Below, one piece after another: positions 26,131 through 34,057 of a stretch of DNA of 64,000 nucleotides (its first letter is position 1; each line of letters starts with the position of its first letter). Location of the stretch: contig DFTB01000011.1 of assembly GCA_002382975.1 (NCBI GenBank), positions 1-64,000 of the forward strand, given 5' to 3'. Under the pieces are notes generated by a model. The model searched no databases. It was given only the letters and a program-made list of their open reading frames with translations, and was not told the origin of the DNA. The translations under genes were made by a program, and so were the position numbers. Origin of the DNA: Fibrobacter sp. UBA4223 (lineage in GTDB: Bacteria; Fibrobacterota; Fibrobacteria; Fibrobacterales; Fibrobacteraceae).

Positions 26131-26917
26131 CGTCTTTCTTTTCTTGCAGGAATTCCTTGCTGTTGTACTTGCGGATACGGCGGAGCGCCTGGTCACGCAG
26201 CTGACGGACGCGCTCGTGAGAAATATTCATGGACTCGCCCACTTCGCGAAGCGTCTGGGGAGCTTCCTGGTTGATACCGAAAATGCCGGTAATGACCTTC
26301 GCTTCGCGCTCCGGGAGCTGTTCCATCAGGTCGCGGGCAAGGCTTTCTACACTCTGGATTTCGGAATCGGCCTCAGGGTTGGAGGCTCCGTTGTCGGGAA
26401 GCACCTCGGCGTATGTGGCCTTGGAGTCCGCCTTCAGGGGGCTATCGAAAGACACGCCGCGCTGACCGATCTGGATAAGCTCGCGAATCTCTTCGTTAAT
26501 CTCTTTACCGCGGCTCTGTTCGTGCAGGGCCTTGCGCACACGCAAGTGCTGGTTTGCCGGCAAGCGGATCAGGTTACCCTGCTCGTTGATGGCGCGGGTA
26601 ATGTAGGCCTTGATCCACCACACGCCATAACTGATGAACTTGAGGCCGCGGGTGTGTTCAAAGGACTCGATGGCGCGCACCAGGCCCATTGCCCCCTCGC
26701 TCACCAGGTCCGGCAGCGGAATCGGGCAGCCACGGTACTGGATAGCCACTTTCAAAACGAAACGCATATTGGCAGAAATCAGTCTCTTTCTAGCAATCTT
26801 GTCGCCTTCCTTCGCCTTCTGGAAAAGAATCTGTTCTTCTTCGCGGGAGAGGGGGGCTGTGCGTCTAATGTCTTCGAGGTATCTTTTTAGGGTTGTATCT
26901 GTTGAATCAATATGCAT
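26105..26917 (-). CDS. rpoD: Primary-type RNA polymerase sigma factor
   Basis: 270 residues. Region 1.2 (TLKRYLEDIRRTAPLSREEE), region 2 (NMRFVLKVAIQYRG, DLVSEGAMGLVRAIESFEHTRGLKFISYGVWWI), region 3 and region 4 with the helix-turn-helix (TLREVGESMNISHERVRQLRDQALRRI). Region 1.1 and the long non-conserved insert of proteobacterial RpoD are absent, as in Bacteroidota and relatives, where such short proteins are the housekeeping factor. Gene symbol assumes that it is the primary one. Confidence 0.85.
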   Translation of the reverse strand: MHIDSTDTTLKRYLEDIRRTAPLSREEEQILFQKAKEGDKIARKRLISANMRFVLKVAIQYRGCPIPLPDLVSEGAMGLVRAIESFEHTRGLKFISYGVWWIKAYITRAINEQGNLIRLPANQHLRVRKALHEQSRGKEINEEIRELIQIGQRGVSFDSPLKADSKATYAEVLPDNGASNPEADSEIQSVESLARDLMEQLPEREAKVITGIFGINQEAPQTLREVGESMNISHERVRQLRDQALRRIRKYNSKEFLQEKKDAFLAAINK

Positions 26918-27169
26918 TTCTTTAACCTTGTCTCTCTAAATATCGCTTTTTTTGAGCAACTTGTATGCCAAAAGAACAAAATTTTACAACTTGGCAAAAA
27001 AACGCCCCTTATCGTCCTTAAACCTTGGTCAAAGATACAAAATTTTGTCATGAATTTCAAACATTGTCATCTTTTTATTACAAAATTAAGTAAAAATGAC
27101 GAGAAACACCCCGAGATTTCGTAATTCGTTGATACTCCGCAAGATACAATTTCGTATATTTTGCCGGTT
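26918..27169. promoter_or_regulatory. Divergent promoter region
   Basis: Separates the sigma factor gene from the methyltransferase gene. TATATT at 27155-27160 is 9 nt before the methyltransferase ATG. The sigma factor promoter could not be fixed. AT-rich, no ORF. Confidence 0.4.
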
Positions 27170-27949
27170 ATGACAGTAAAAGAACCAGACCAGTCCGTAT
27201 GGAACCGTTTTTGGCAACAGAAAAACGACATGGACAAGGTGTATCCCTCGTCTCCGTCGGTGCTGAATACCATCAAGAAGAATTTTAAACTCGAAGGACT
27301 CAAGGTGCTGGAAGTTGGTGCCGGCACCGGACGTGACAGTGCCGAGCTTGCCCGCCTGGGCGCCGACGTGTACGTGTTGGATTTTGCCGAGAACAGCTTG
27401 AAGATTGTGGATGGCCTGCGGGCAAAAGACAACCTATACGACAACTTGAAACTCGTCCGTGGCGACGCCTTCAAGGCGCCTTTCCCCGACAACACCTTCG
27501 ACCTGGTTTTCCACCAAGGGCTAGCGGAGCATTTCAAGGACTCGCTCCCGCTCATCAAGGAAAACTTCCGCATCTTGAAGCACGGCGGACACTGCCTCTG
27601 CGACGTACCGCAAACGGTACACCCCTACACCATCATCAAGCACATCTTGATCGCCATGGACAAGTGGTTCGCCGGCTGGGAAAAGCAGTTCACCATGTCC
27701 CAGCTGAAAAAACTCATGACCGACGCTGGATTTGAAAATGTCTACCAGTACGGCGACTGGATGCGCCCGAACCTGTTCTACCGCATGGCACGGGAATTCT
27801 GCTTCAAGCTAGGCGTGGAACTGCCCAAGTATCCGTTGCAGGGGACCGCCTACCAAAAGATAAAAGACCGTATCCTGGATTCCCTGGAATCCAACCCCCT
27901 GATGCATTACACCCAGCTGAGCATAGGAGTCCTGGGCAAAAAGCCCTAG
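27170..27949 (+). CDS. Class I SAM-dependent methyltransferase
   Basis: 259 residues. Rossmann methyltransferase with motif I LEVGAGTGRDSAELARLG (about 41-58), YVLDFAENSL (motif II), and the post-motif DLVFHQGLAEHF with ILKHGGHCLCDVPQ. The ATG at 27170 is chosen because TATATT ends 9 nt upstream, so the transcript is nearly leaderless. Followed 3 bp later by a flippase-like membrane protein, suggesting a role in lipid or glycan modification. Substrate unknown. Confidence 0.88.
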   Translation: MTVKEPDQSVWNRFWQQKNDMDKVYPSSPSVLNTIKKNFKLEGLKVLEVGAGTGRDSAELARLGADVYVLDFAENSLKIVDGLRAKDNLYDNLKLVRGDAFKAPFPDNTFDLVFHQGLAEHFKDSLPLIKENFRILKHGGHCLCDVPQTVHPYTIIKHILIAMDKWFAGWEKQFTMSQLKKLMTDAGFENVYQYGDWMRPNLFYRMAREFCFKLGVELPKYPLQGTAYQKIKDRILDSLESNPLMHYTQLSIGVLGKKP

Positions 27950-27952
27950 TCC

Positions 27953-28957
27953 ATGAAACTGTCCCCGAAGCTCAAATCCACGCTGGTGTTCCTGCTGAAA
28001 CTCACGGTGACCATTGTCCCCGCGTATTTCGTGTACCATAACATCGTGAGCGACCCGGATTGGGACATCGGGGATTTGTATCGGCTGTTCTCTACAAAAA
28101 GCCTGCTGCCTCTCACGCTTGCCGTGGTCTGCCTCGCCCTTTCCAACTTCACGGCCTGCCTACAGTGGAAACTTTTGCTGGAGCGGCAGGGCGTGAACTT
28201 AAAGTACGGACACCTGCTGAAGCTTTACTACGTAGGGCTATTCTTCAACAACTTCATGCCCGGAAACGTAGGCGGCGACGTCAAGAAGGTTTACGACATC
28301 CGCATGCAGGGTGGGCAGGACAGTGTCGGCGCCGGACTTACCGCTACATTCTTCGACAGGCTCTTTGGGCTTTTCTTTGTAACGCTCTTCACCTTGGGCA
28401 TGGGACTCCTGTTCTTTATGCACGACGACGCCCAGCGGGCGTTCATGTGGCCGTCGGTATGGATTTTTATCGGCTTCTGCGCCTTGCTGGGCGGACTTTG
28501 CAGCCGGCGGCTAGGGCGGTTGGGCCACAAGGTTTTTTCTAGAATTTTGCCGAAGGGCATCAGTTCGCGCATGGAGCGCATGTTCGAACGCTTCCAGAAT
28601 TTCCAGTCCAAAAAACTGATGGCGCAAATTACCGGACTTTCGGCGGTGACCCAGTCCCTCAGAATTTTCGTACACTTCTTCTGCGGTATCGCTGTCGGAG
28701 TAGATTTGTCTATCTCCTGGTATTTCTACTACATCCCGCTGGTAGCTATCGTAAGTGCCCTGCCTATTTCTATCGGCGGGTTCGGCCCTAGGGAACTGCT
28801 CGCCCAGTCCCTGTTTGCCCGCGCCGGAGTGCCCGGTCTCGAATCGGTAGTAATCCAGCTGCTGGCCTATTTTGTAAGTTTGTTGTTGAGTCTGTTCGGA
28901 GGCTTCGCCTTTTTGCTGGGCGGCCGCCCGAATGTTTCGGACAAGGAAACCACCTAG
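27953..28957 (+). CDS. LPG_synthase_TM/UPF0104 family membrane protein
   Basis: 334 residues, about eight membrane helices. NFMPGNVGGDVKKVY and the late PISIGGFGPRELLAQSLFA are hallmarks of the lysylphosphatidylglycerol-synthase membrane region family (UPF0104/AglD-type), implicated in lipid-linked glycan transfer or flipping. No soluble synthetase domain, so it is not a full MprF. In one operon with the methyltransferase. Confidence 0.9.
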   Translation: MKLSPKLKSTLVFLLKLTVTIVPAYFVYHNIVSDPDWDIGDLYRLFSTKSLLPLTLAVVCLALSNFTACLQWKLLLERQGVNLKYGHLLKLYYVGLFFNNFMPGNVGGDVKKVYDIRMQGGQDSVGAGLTATFFDRLFGLFFVTLFTLGMGLLFFMHDDAQRAFMWPSVWIFIGFCALLGGLCSRRLGRLGHKVFSRILPKGISSRMERMFERFQNFQSKKLMAQITGLSAVTQSLRIFVHFFCGIAVGVDLSISWYFYYIPLVAIVSALPISIGGFGPRELLAQSLFARAGVPGLESVVIQLLAYFVSLLLSLFGGFAFLLGGRPNVSDKETT

Positions 28958-29017
28958 TCCCTTTTCCATATCCCGCAGGCGCAAATTTCGGGGCGCCGCA
29001 TTCCACAACGGTAACCT

Positions 29018-31174
29018 ATGGATGCCGAAAGCATCTTGAAAGGTCTGAACGGCGACCAGCGTATGGCCGTCTTGCACGACCATAAACAAAACGGAGCTCT
29101 CCTGATTCTTGCAGGGGCGGGCTCGGGCAAAACTTCTGTACTGACCAAGCGGATCCAGTACCGCATCATGAGCGGGGTACAGCCCGAAAAGATTCTGGCC
29201 CTTACCTTCACCGCCAAGGCCGCCGCCGAAATGAGGGAGCGGGTAGAGGCTCTTTTCCCGGAAGCCGGTGTACGGCTCTGCACATTTCATTCCCTCGCGC
29301 TGTTCATGCTCAAGCAGAAAATAGGAGAGCGCTTCGCCTACGAAATTCTCGGGTTCAACAAGATTCCTACCCCAAAGGAAACGGACCAGCGGGAATTCTT
29401 GCGGGAACTGGCAAGGCGAAAGATTCCTGCCGCCAAGCTGAACCGGGAGGAACTTTTTTCAGATGATTTACCAGGCGCCATCAAGAAAAAAATTTCACCC
29501 CTGCAGAAAAACGTTATTTTGTCTGGAAACGTGGTTTTCGAAGACCTGATTTACCTCGCTATCAGGTTGCTTGAAACCTGCGAAAAGGCAAGAGAATACT
29601 TTCAGTCCCTGTGGACCGAAATCCTGGTAGATGAATACCAGGACATCAACCCTTCCCAATACAGGCTGGTCAAGAACGTTCTCGGAAACCGTAAGGACCT
29701 GTTCGTAGTAGGCGACGACGACCAGGCCATTTACGGCTTCCGCGGAGCGGACATCGGCAACATCCGGCGTTTCCAGGCGGACTTCAAGGACAGTACCCTC
29801 ATCCGTCTGGAATGGAACTACCGCTCCGTACCGAATGTGCTGCATTTGGCCAACGACATTTTTGTGAACAAGCCCGTAACGTTACGGAAGGTTCTCCGGG
29901 CAGGGAACCCCAAGGGCTCCGGCGGCAACAGGATTTTCACCGAAAACCGCAAGCCCGAAGTCTGGGTATCGGACAACCCCATCGAAGAAATCGAAAAGAT
30001 AAAGACCGCCATTCATTCCCTGCGCGAAAACTACGGACTCCAATGGAAAAACTTCGCCATCCTGGTGCGGTACAACCGGCTGCGGCAATATTTCGAAGAA
30101 GCCCTGCGGGAATGCGAGCTGCCCATCGCAGGCGACCCCATGGCAGGCGACGAAGTGCTGGAAGACGGCATCCATATCGAGACGGTGCACGCCTCCAAGG
30201 GCCTCCAGTACGCCGTAGTCTTTTACGCGGGACTTGCCGAAGGATTCACGCCGGGCAAGTGCGAAGGCAACCGAAAACAGCGCAAGGCACAGATGGACGA
30301 AGAAAGGCGGCTGTATTACGTTGGGGTGACCCGTGCCGAATCTTATCTGGTTTTGCTATATTGCAAGCAGAGGTATTGGAAAGGGAAACTGCTGAAACTG
30401 AAACCGTCCAGGTTCCTGCCCCGCTACCCCAAGCAACCCCGATGGACTATGCCTGTTATCTTGTTTAGAATATACGTGGTAATTGTAGTGCTTGGCTATA
30501 TGCTCGCGCATATTCTCGCGCTGCCCTTTATCTTGGTTGCCTACGGAAAAAATTTCAACACCTGGCTCGAAGGAAAAATCCAGAAGTTCTCCCGATTCTG
30601 CATGAACGTGCTGCGGGTTGACCTGGAAATAAAAGACCAGGCGATTCTTTCCAAGGTGGACTGGAGCCGCCCCGTGTTTGTCATGGGGAACCACAATTCC
30701 TACGCCGACATTCCCGTGATGTTTCTTTCCATTGAACGCATTGTAGGGTTTATCGCCAAGGCTTCGCTTAGGTTCATCCCATTCCTCAATTTCTGGATGC
30801 ACAAGATCGGCTGCATTTTTATCAACCGTAAAAAGGGTGGTGGCGGAGCGCTGATTCGCGAAGCCATGGCATCTGGTCGGGCACCACGGCTCTGTCTGTT
30901 CCCCGAAGGCACTCGCGGAAAAAGTGAAGCACTCTCGCCCTTTAAGAGCGGCGGTTTCAGGCTTGCGCTAGAGGCACATGCTATCGTGCTCCCTGTGGTT
31001 ATCCGCGGAACATCTGCCGTGTGGGAACGCCGCAAGAATACCGGGCGCTGCAAGGTGAGCGTACAGATTCTAGAGCCCATCGACGCAGGTGAAATCGAAA
31101 AACGCCAGGGCGACAACGACCCGAGAAAGGAACTGATGCCCCTGGTCCGTTCCCGCATGGAGGCCGCCCTGTGA
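29018..31174 (+). CDS. UvrD/Rep-type helicase fused to PlsC-type acyltransferase
   Basis: 718 residues in one open frame. Residues 1-470: UvrD/Rep superfamily 1 helicase with Walker A AGAGSGKT (32-39), LVDEYQD (motif II, about 203-209), GDDDQAIYGFRG (232-243), VHASKGLQY (390-398) and YVGVTRA (434-440). It is shorter than UvrD (about 720), lacking parts of the 2B domain. Residues 478-718: membrane helices (480-508) and a lysophosphatidate acyltransferase domain with HNSYAD (HX4D, 559-564), FINR (601-604), FPEGTR (628-633) and VLPVVIRGT. M478 may be a former plsC start. Overlaps murI by 4 bp. Confidence 0.93.
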   Translation: MDAESILKGLNGDQRMAVLHDHKQNGALLILAGAGSGKTSVLTKRIQYRIMSGVQPEKILALTFTAKAAAEMRERVEALFPEAGVRLCTFHSLALFMLKQKIGERFAYEILGFNKIPTPKETDQREFLRELARRKIPAAKLNREELFSDDLPGAIKKKISPLQKNVILSGNVVFEDLIYLAIRLLETCEKAREYFQSLWTEILVDEYQDINPSQYRLVKNVLGNRKDLFVVGDDDQAIYGFRGADIGNIRRFQADFKDSTLIRLEWNYRSVPNVLHLANDIFVNKPVTLRKVLRAGNPKGSGGNRIFTENRKPEVWVSDNPIEEIEKIKTAIHSLRENYGLQWKNFAILVRYNRLRQYFEEALRECELPIAGDPMAGDEVLEDGIHIETVHASKGLQYAVVFYAGLAEGFTPGKCEGNRKQRKAQMDEERRLYYVGVTRAESYLVLLYCKQRYWKGKLLKLKPSRFLPRYPKQPRWTMPVILFRIYVVIVVLGYMLAHILALPFILVAYGKNFNTWLEGKIQKFSRFCMNVLRVDLEIKDQAILSKVDWSRPVFVMGNHNSYADIPVMFLSIERIVGFIAKASLRFIPFLNFWMHKIGCIFINRKKGGGGALIREAMASGRAPRLCLFPEGTRGKSEALSPFKSGGFRLALEAHAIVLPVVIRGTSAVWERRKNTGRCKVSVQILEPIDAGEIEKRQGDNDPRKELMPLVRSRMEAAL

Positions 31175-31980
31175 TAGGCGTCTTCGATTCCGGATTTGGC
31201 GGGCTCACGATTTTGCAGGACCTGCGCAAGGCCCTGCCCGAATACGACTTCTTGTACCTGGGCGACAACGCCCGAGCGCCTTACGGGAGCAGGAGTTTCG
31301 AGACCATCTTCCGCTATACCCTCCAGTGCGTGAGGGAGCTTTTCAACAGGGGCTGCCCCCTGGTGATTCTCGCCTGCAATACGGCATCGGCCCGGGCGCT
31401 CCGGAGCATCCAACAGCAGGTGTTGCCCGTAGAGTTTCCGGACAAGCGGGTGCTGGGTATCATCAGGCCCACTACCGAAGAAATCGGCAAGTTCAGCCGC
31501 ACTGGGCACATCGGCATCTTCGCTACCGCAGGTACGGTTTCGTCCAACAGCTACCAGATAGAAATCAGCCATTTCTTTCCGGAACTGAAGGTCACCCAGC
31601 ACGCCTGCCCCATGTGGGTTCCCCTGGTAGAAAACGGCGAGATGGATACGGAGGGCTCCCGCTTTTTTGTCAAGAAAGATGTAGAAGCGCTGCTCCAGAA
31701 AGACCCCGAAATAGACACCGTCCTTTTGGCCTGTACCCATTACCCCCTGCTGGAAAAAGAAATCCGGGAGGCACTCCCCGCAGGAGTGCGCCTGGTCATC
31801 CAGGGTCAGATCGTGGCGGACAAGACCGTCGACTACCTGAACCGGCACCCCGAGATGGATGCCCGGCTTTCGCGATCCGGCAAGACCCGCTTTTTGACCA
31901 CGGATACTGCCAATTTCTTCGAAAAAGGGGCTAATCTGTTCGGAATGGCGGATATTTCGGCAGAAGCCCTCACCCTTTAG
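31171..31980 (+). CDS. murI: Glutamate racemase
   Basis: 269 residues, GTG start overlapping the upstream stop (GTGA). Makes D-glutamate for peptidoglycan. DSGFGGLTI at the N-terminus, catalytic Cys in ACNTASA (C69) and ACTHYPLL (C188, with H190) are all present. Length is normal. Coupled to the helicase-acyltransferase gene. Confidence 0.97.
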   Translation: MIGVFDSGFGGLTILQDLRKALPEYDFLYLGDNARAPYGSRSFETIFRYTLQCVRELFNRGCPLVILACNTASARALRSIQQQVLPVEFPDKRVLGIIRPTTEEIGKFSRTGHIGIFATAGTVSSNSYQIEISHFFPELKVTQHACPMWVPLVENGEMDTEGSRFFVKKDVEALLQKDPEIDTVLLACTHYPLLEKEIREALPAGVRLVIQGQIVADKTVDYLNRHPEMDARLSRSGKTRFLTTDTANFFEKGANLFGMADISAEALTL

Positions 31981-32013
31981 CACTGATTTTTGTATTTTGG
32001 CAACGTAAATGAC

Positions 32014-32040
32014 GAACCTTTTTAGGTCCGCTGGTTTTTT
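32014..32040 (+). terminator. Hairpin with T run before the 32072 gene
   Basis: GAACC/GGTT arms (or ACCT-TTTT-AGGT) followed by seven T. A -10-like TGTATTTTGG lies upstream at about 31990, so it may act as murI terminator or as a leader hairpin for the next gene. Confidence 0.45.
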
Positions 32041-32071
32041 TATTATGTATCACTTTTTTAGGGGTTGAATA

Positions 32072-32710
32072 ATGCCTAAGACACAAATCAATCTTGAAGG
32101 TTGGCAAGACTACCGTGGCAACGCCGCCGGCAGCCTGCTCTATGTGGAGACCAGTCACCAGTCCGAAATGCCTGTCCGTGACCAGCTGAACGAAAACGGC
32201 AAGGGCTTCTTCTATGAACCCAACTACGAGACCAGCACCTACGGTCTCATGAGCTGCTGCAACGTGAAAAACATCAACGCCATTGTCCGTGCCAAGAGCC
32301 GCTACATTCTGTTCGGCACCCGCTACGAAGGCCTCAGCGATTCCGAAATGCGCAACAAGTACCTGATCATGGGTTATATGCGCATCGACAAGATCAAGGA
32401 TGTTCGCACCCGTCATATCCAGCGCTACATGGCCAACCCCGAAATGCAGGAACCGGAATGCATGCAGATGGAACACAACTGGGCTGTCTATGGTCCCATG
32501 CGTTTCGTCTCTATGGACGATTCCTTCGTGGTCACCGACGAAATCCTCAAGGAATGGGGCTACAAGGGTCACGCCAGCCGCCAGCTCAAAGCCGTGTTCA
32601 ACAAGGAACACCTGGATAAGATTCTTGCCCACCTGGATTCCAAGCCCGACATGATCGACGAATACATCGCCACTGTTGATGAATTCAAGGAAGCCCTGGA
32701 AGAAGGGTAA
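32072..32710 (+). CDS. Conserved-looking hypothetical protein
   Basis: 212 residues, soluble, no signal peptide. Starts after AGGGG. Notable stretches are GLMSCCNVKNINAIVRAKSRYILFGTRYEGL and YLIMGYMRIDKIKDV, then a helical C-terminus. Codon use and a strong terminator point to a well expressed gene, but I do not recognise a family. Monocistronic, between murI and the Fic-like gene. Confidence 0.75.
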   Translation: MPKTQINLEGWQDYRGNAAGSLLYVETSHQSEMPVRDQLNENGKGFFYEPNYETSTYGLMSCCNVKNINAIVRAKSRYILFGTRYEGLSDSEMRNKYLIMGYMRIDKIKDVRTRHIQRYMANPEMQEPECMQMEHNWAVYGPMRFVSMDDSFVVTDEILKEWGYKGHASRQLKAVFNKEHLDKILAHLDSKPDMIDEYIATVDEFKEALEEG

Positions 32711-32735
32711 TCAAGCTTTTCTTTTGGAAAATCAA

Positions 32736-32759
32736 GGCCCGCGAAAGCGGGTCTTTTTT
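32736..32759 (+). terminator. Rho-independent terminator
   Basis: GGCCCGC-GAAA-GCGGGTC followed by six T, 25 bp after the stop of the 32072 gene. Confidence 0.9.
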
Positions 32760-32764
32760 GTTCC

Positions 32765-32802
32765 ATCCCCTAACCCCTGGATCCTAGCCCCTATCCCCTA
32801 AC
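32765..32802. repeat. CCTA-rich degenerate repeat tract
   Basis: Same family as 7751-7804. It supplies the last codons and stop of the Fic-like gene (Val-Arg-Gly-stop). Confidence 0.7.
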
Positions 32803-33825
32803 AGAATACCGCTGGCTGCGGCCGCCCTTCTCGTCGGATTTCAAGATGCCCTTGGCGATGAGTTTCTGGATAGTGCGGAGGGCCGTGTCGTGACTCTGGT
32901 CGATAATTGCCGCCAGTTCCTTGGCGGTAAAACTTGCAGGAAGCGTTCCAGCAAACAGGGCGGTAAACAACTTCTGGTCCTTTTCGTCAAAAGCCTCTCC
33001 GGCATGGCGGTTGTAAAAGGCCGTCTTGCGCTGTTCCTTGAGAATGCGCTCCCGAGTGCTCGCCATGGCAGCCTGCAATGTTTCGATAAACCAGAGAATC
33101 CATTCCGTCAAGTCGCCGTTACCGCGCTGGGTTGCGTTGAGAATCTTGAAATAATCTTCACGGCGCTCCAGAAAAGCCTGGTTCAAGGAAAACTGGCAAC
33201 GGGTGGTCTGCTCGCTGCGGGCAAGGGCCACGATGGTGAGGAGCCTTGCCAAGCGCCCGTTGGCATCGGCAAAAGGCCTAAGAGTCGCAAACCAGAAATG
33301 GGCCACCGCCGCCTTGATGACGCCATCCATACTGGAACTTTCCATCCACTGGATGTAACGTTCCACCTCTTGCTCCAGACGTTCCGGATTTGGCCCTTCG
33401 AAATCCAGCTGAAGCTCACCCTGGCGGTATTGGACCGCACTGGGTGCAGCACGAAAACTGGCCACCTTGTTCTGTCCCATGGAGGCGTGCCATGCAAACA
33501 AGCGTTCCTGAGTCAACGGATTAAACGCCTTGGTAATGGCGGCGAGATATATGCGTACCGCAGGGTCTGCCGACTGGGCAGAACCTCCCTGCACAAGAGC
33601 CACCTGCTGCTCCACAAAAGCCTTGTCCAGATGAATTCCGTCAATGGCAGAATTGGAGCAAATATCCTGAATCAACAACTCCTGCTCCAAATCCTGGAAC
33701 CCGCAGGTCTCCATAGCGCCAATAAGCTTGCCCTCTTGCAAGCGGGTCTCGCCAAGAGCGTTCAGGACCTTCCGGGAATCAAACCGAAAGTGCGTCCAAT
33801 CGGGATATTGATGGATATAGAGCAT
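32791..33825 (-). CDS. Fic-family protein with altered active site
   Basis: 344 residues. N-terminal DUF4172-type segment, Fic core (about 95-205) and a C-terminal winged-helix domain (TAKELAAIIDQSHDTALRTIQKLIAKG). Fic enzymes transfer AMP from ATP via HPFx(D/E)GNGR. Here the motif is RPFADANGR (183-191): catalytic His is Arg and the first Gly is Ala. The inhibitory-helix-like motif near 59-63 (SAIDG) also departs from (S/T)xxxE(G/N). Probably non-catalytic or with another activity; the winged helix suggests regulation. TATATT is 10 nt before the ATG. Confidence 0.9.
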   Translation of the reverse strand: MLYIHQYPDWTHFRFDSRKVLNALGETRLQEGKLIGAMETCGFQDLEQELLIQDICSNSAIDGIHLDKAFVEQQVALVQGGSAQSADPAVRIYLAAITKAFNPLTQERLFAWHASMGQNKVASFRAAPSAVQYRQGELQLDFEGPNPERLEQEVERYIQWMESSSMDGVIKAAVAHFWFATLRPFADANGRLARLLTIVALARSEQTTRCQFSLNQAFLERREDYFKILNATQRGNGDLTEWILWFIETLQAAMASTRERILKEQRKTAFYNRHAGEAFDEKDQKLFTALFAGTLPASFTAKELAAIIDQSHDTALRTIQKLIAKGILKSDEKGGRSQRYSVRG

Positions 33826-34057
33826 ACCTATCCGTAATATACTTTATTATTTTGAGTCTAAGGAGTGCTTGTGAGAATTTTTTCGACAACAGGGGCAAAC
33901 CCCTCCGGAATATATGCCCGCAATTCAAATACCACAGTGATTCCGATGTAGAATTTCAGAATAAACCGTCTAGACAAATTGTCAAGGTTTTTTGGTTTTC
34001 TCCTCAAAAAATGATTAGGGCAAGGTGTTATTTTTGAGAAAAAGAGGAGACGTTCGG

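Noticed and set aside
26105..26917. Truncated sigma factor
   Set aside because: Lack of region 1.1 and short length are normal for primary sigma factors of Bacteroidota and relatives.
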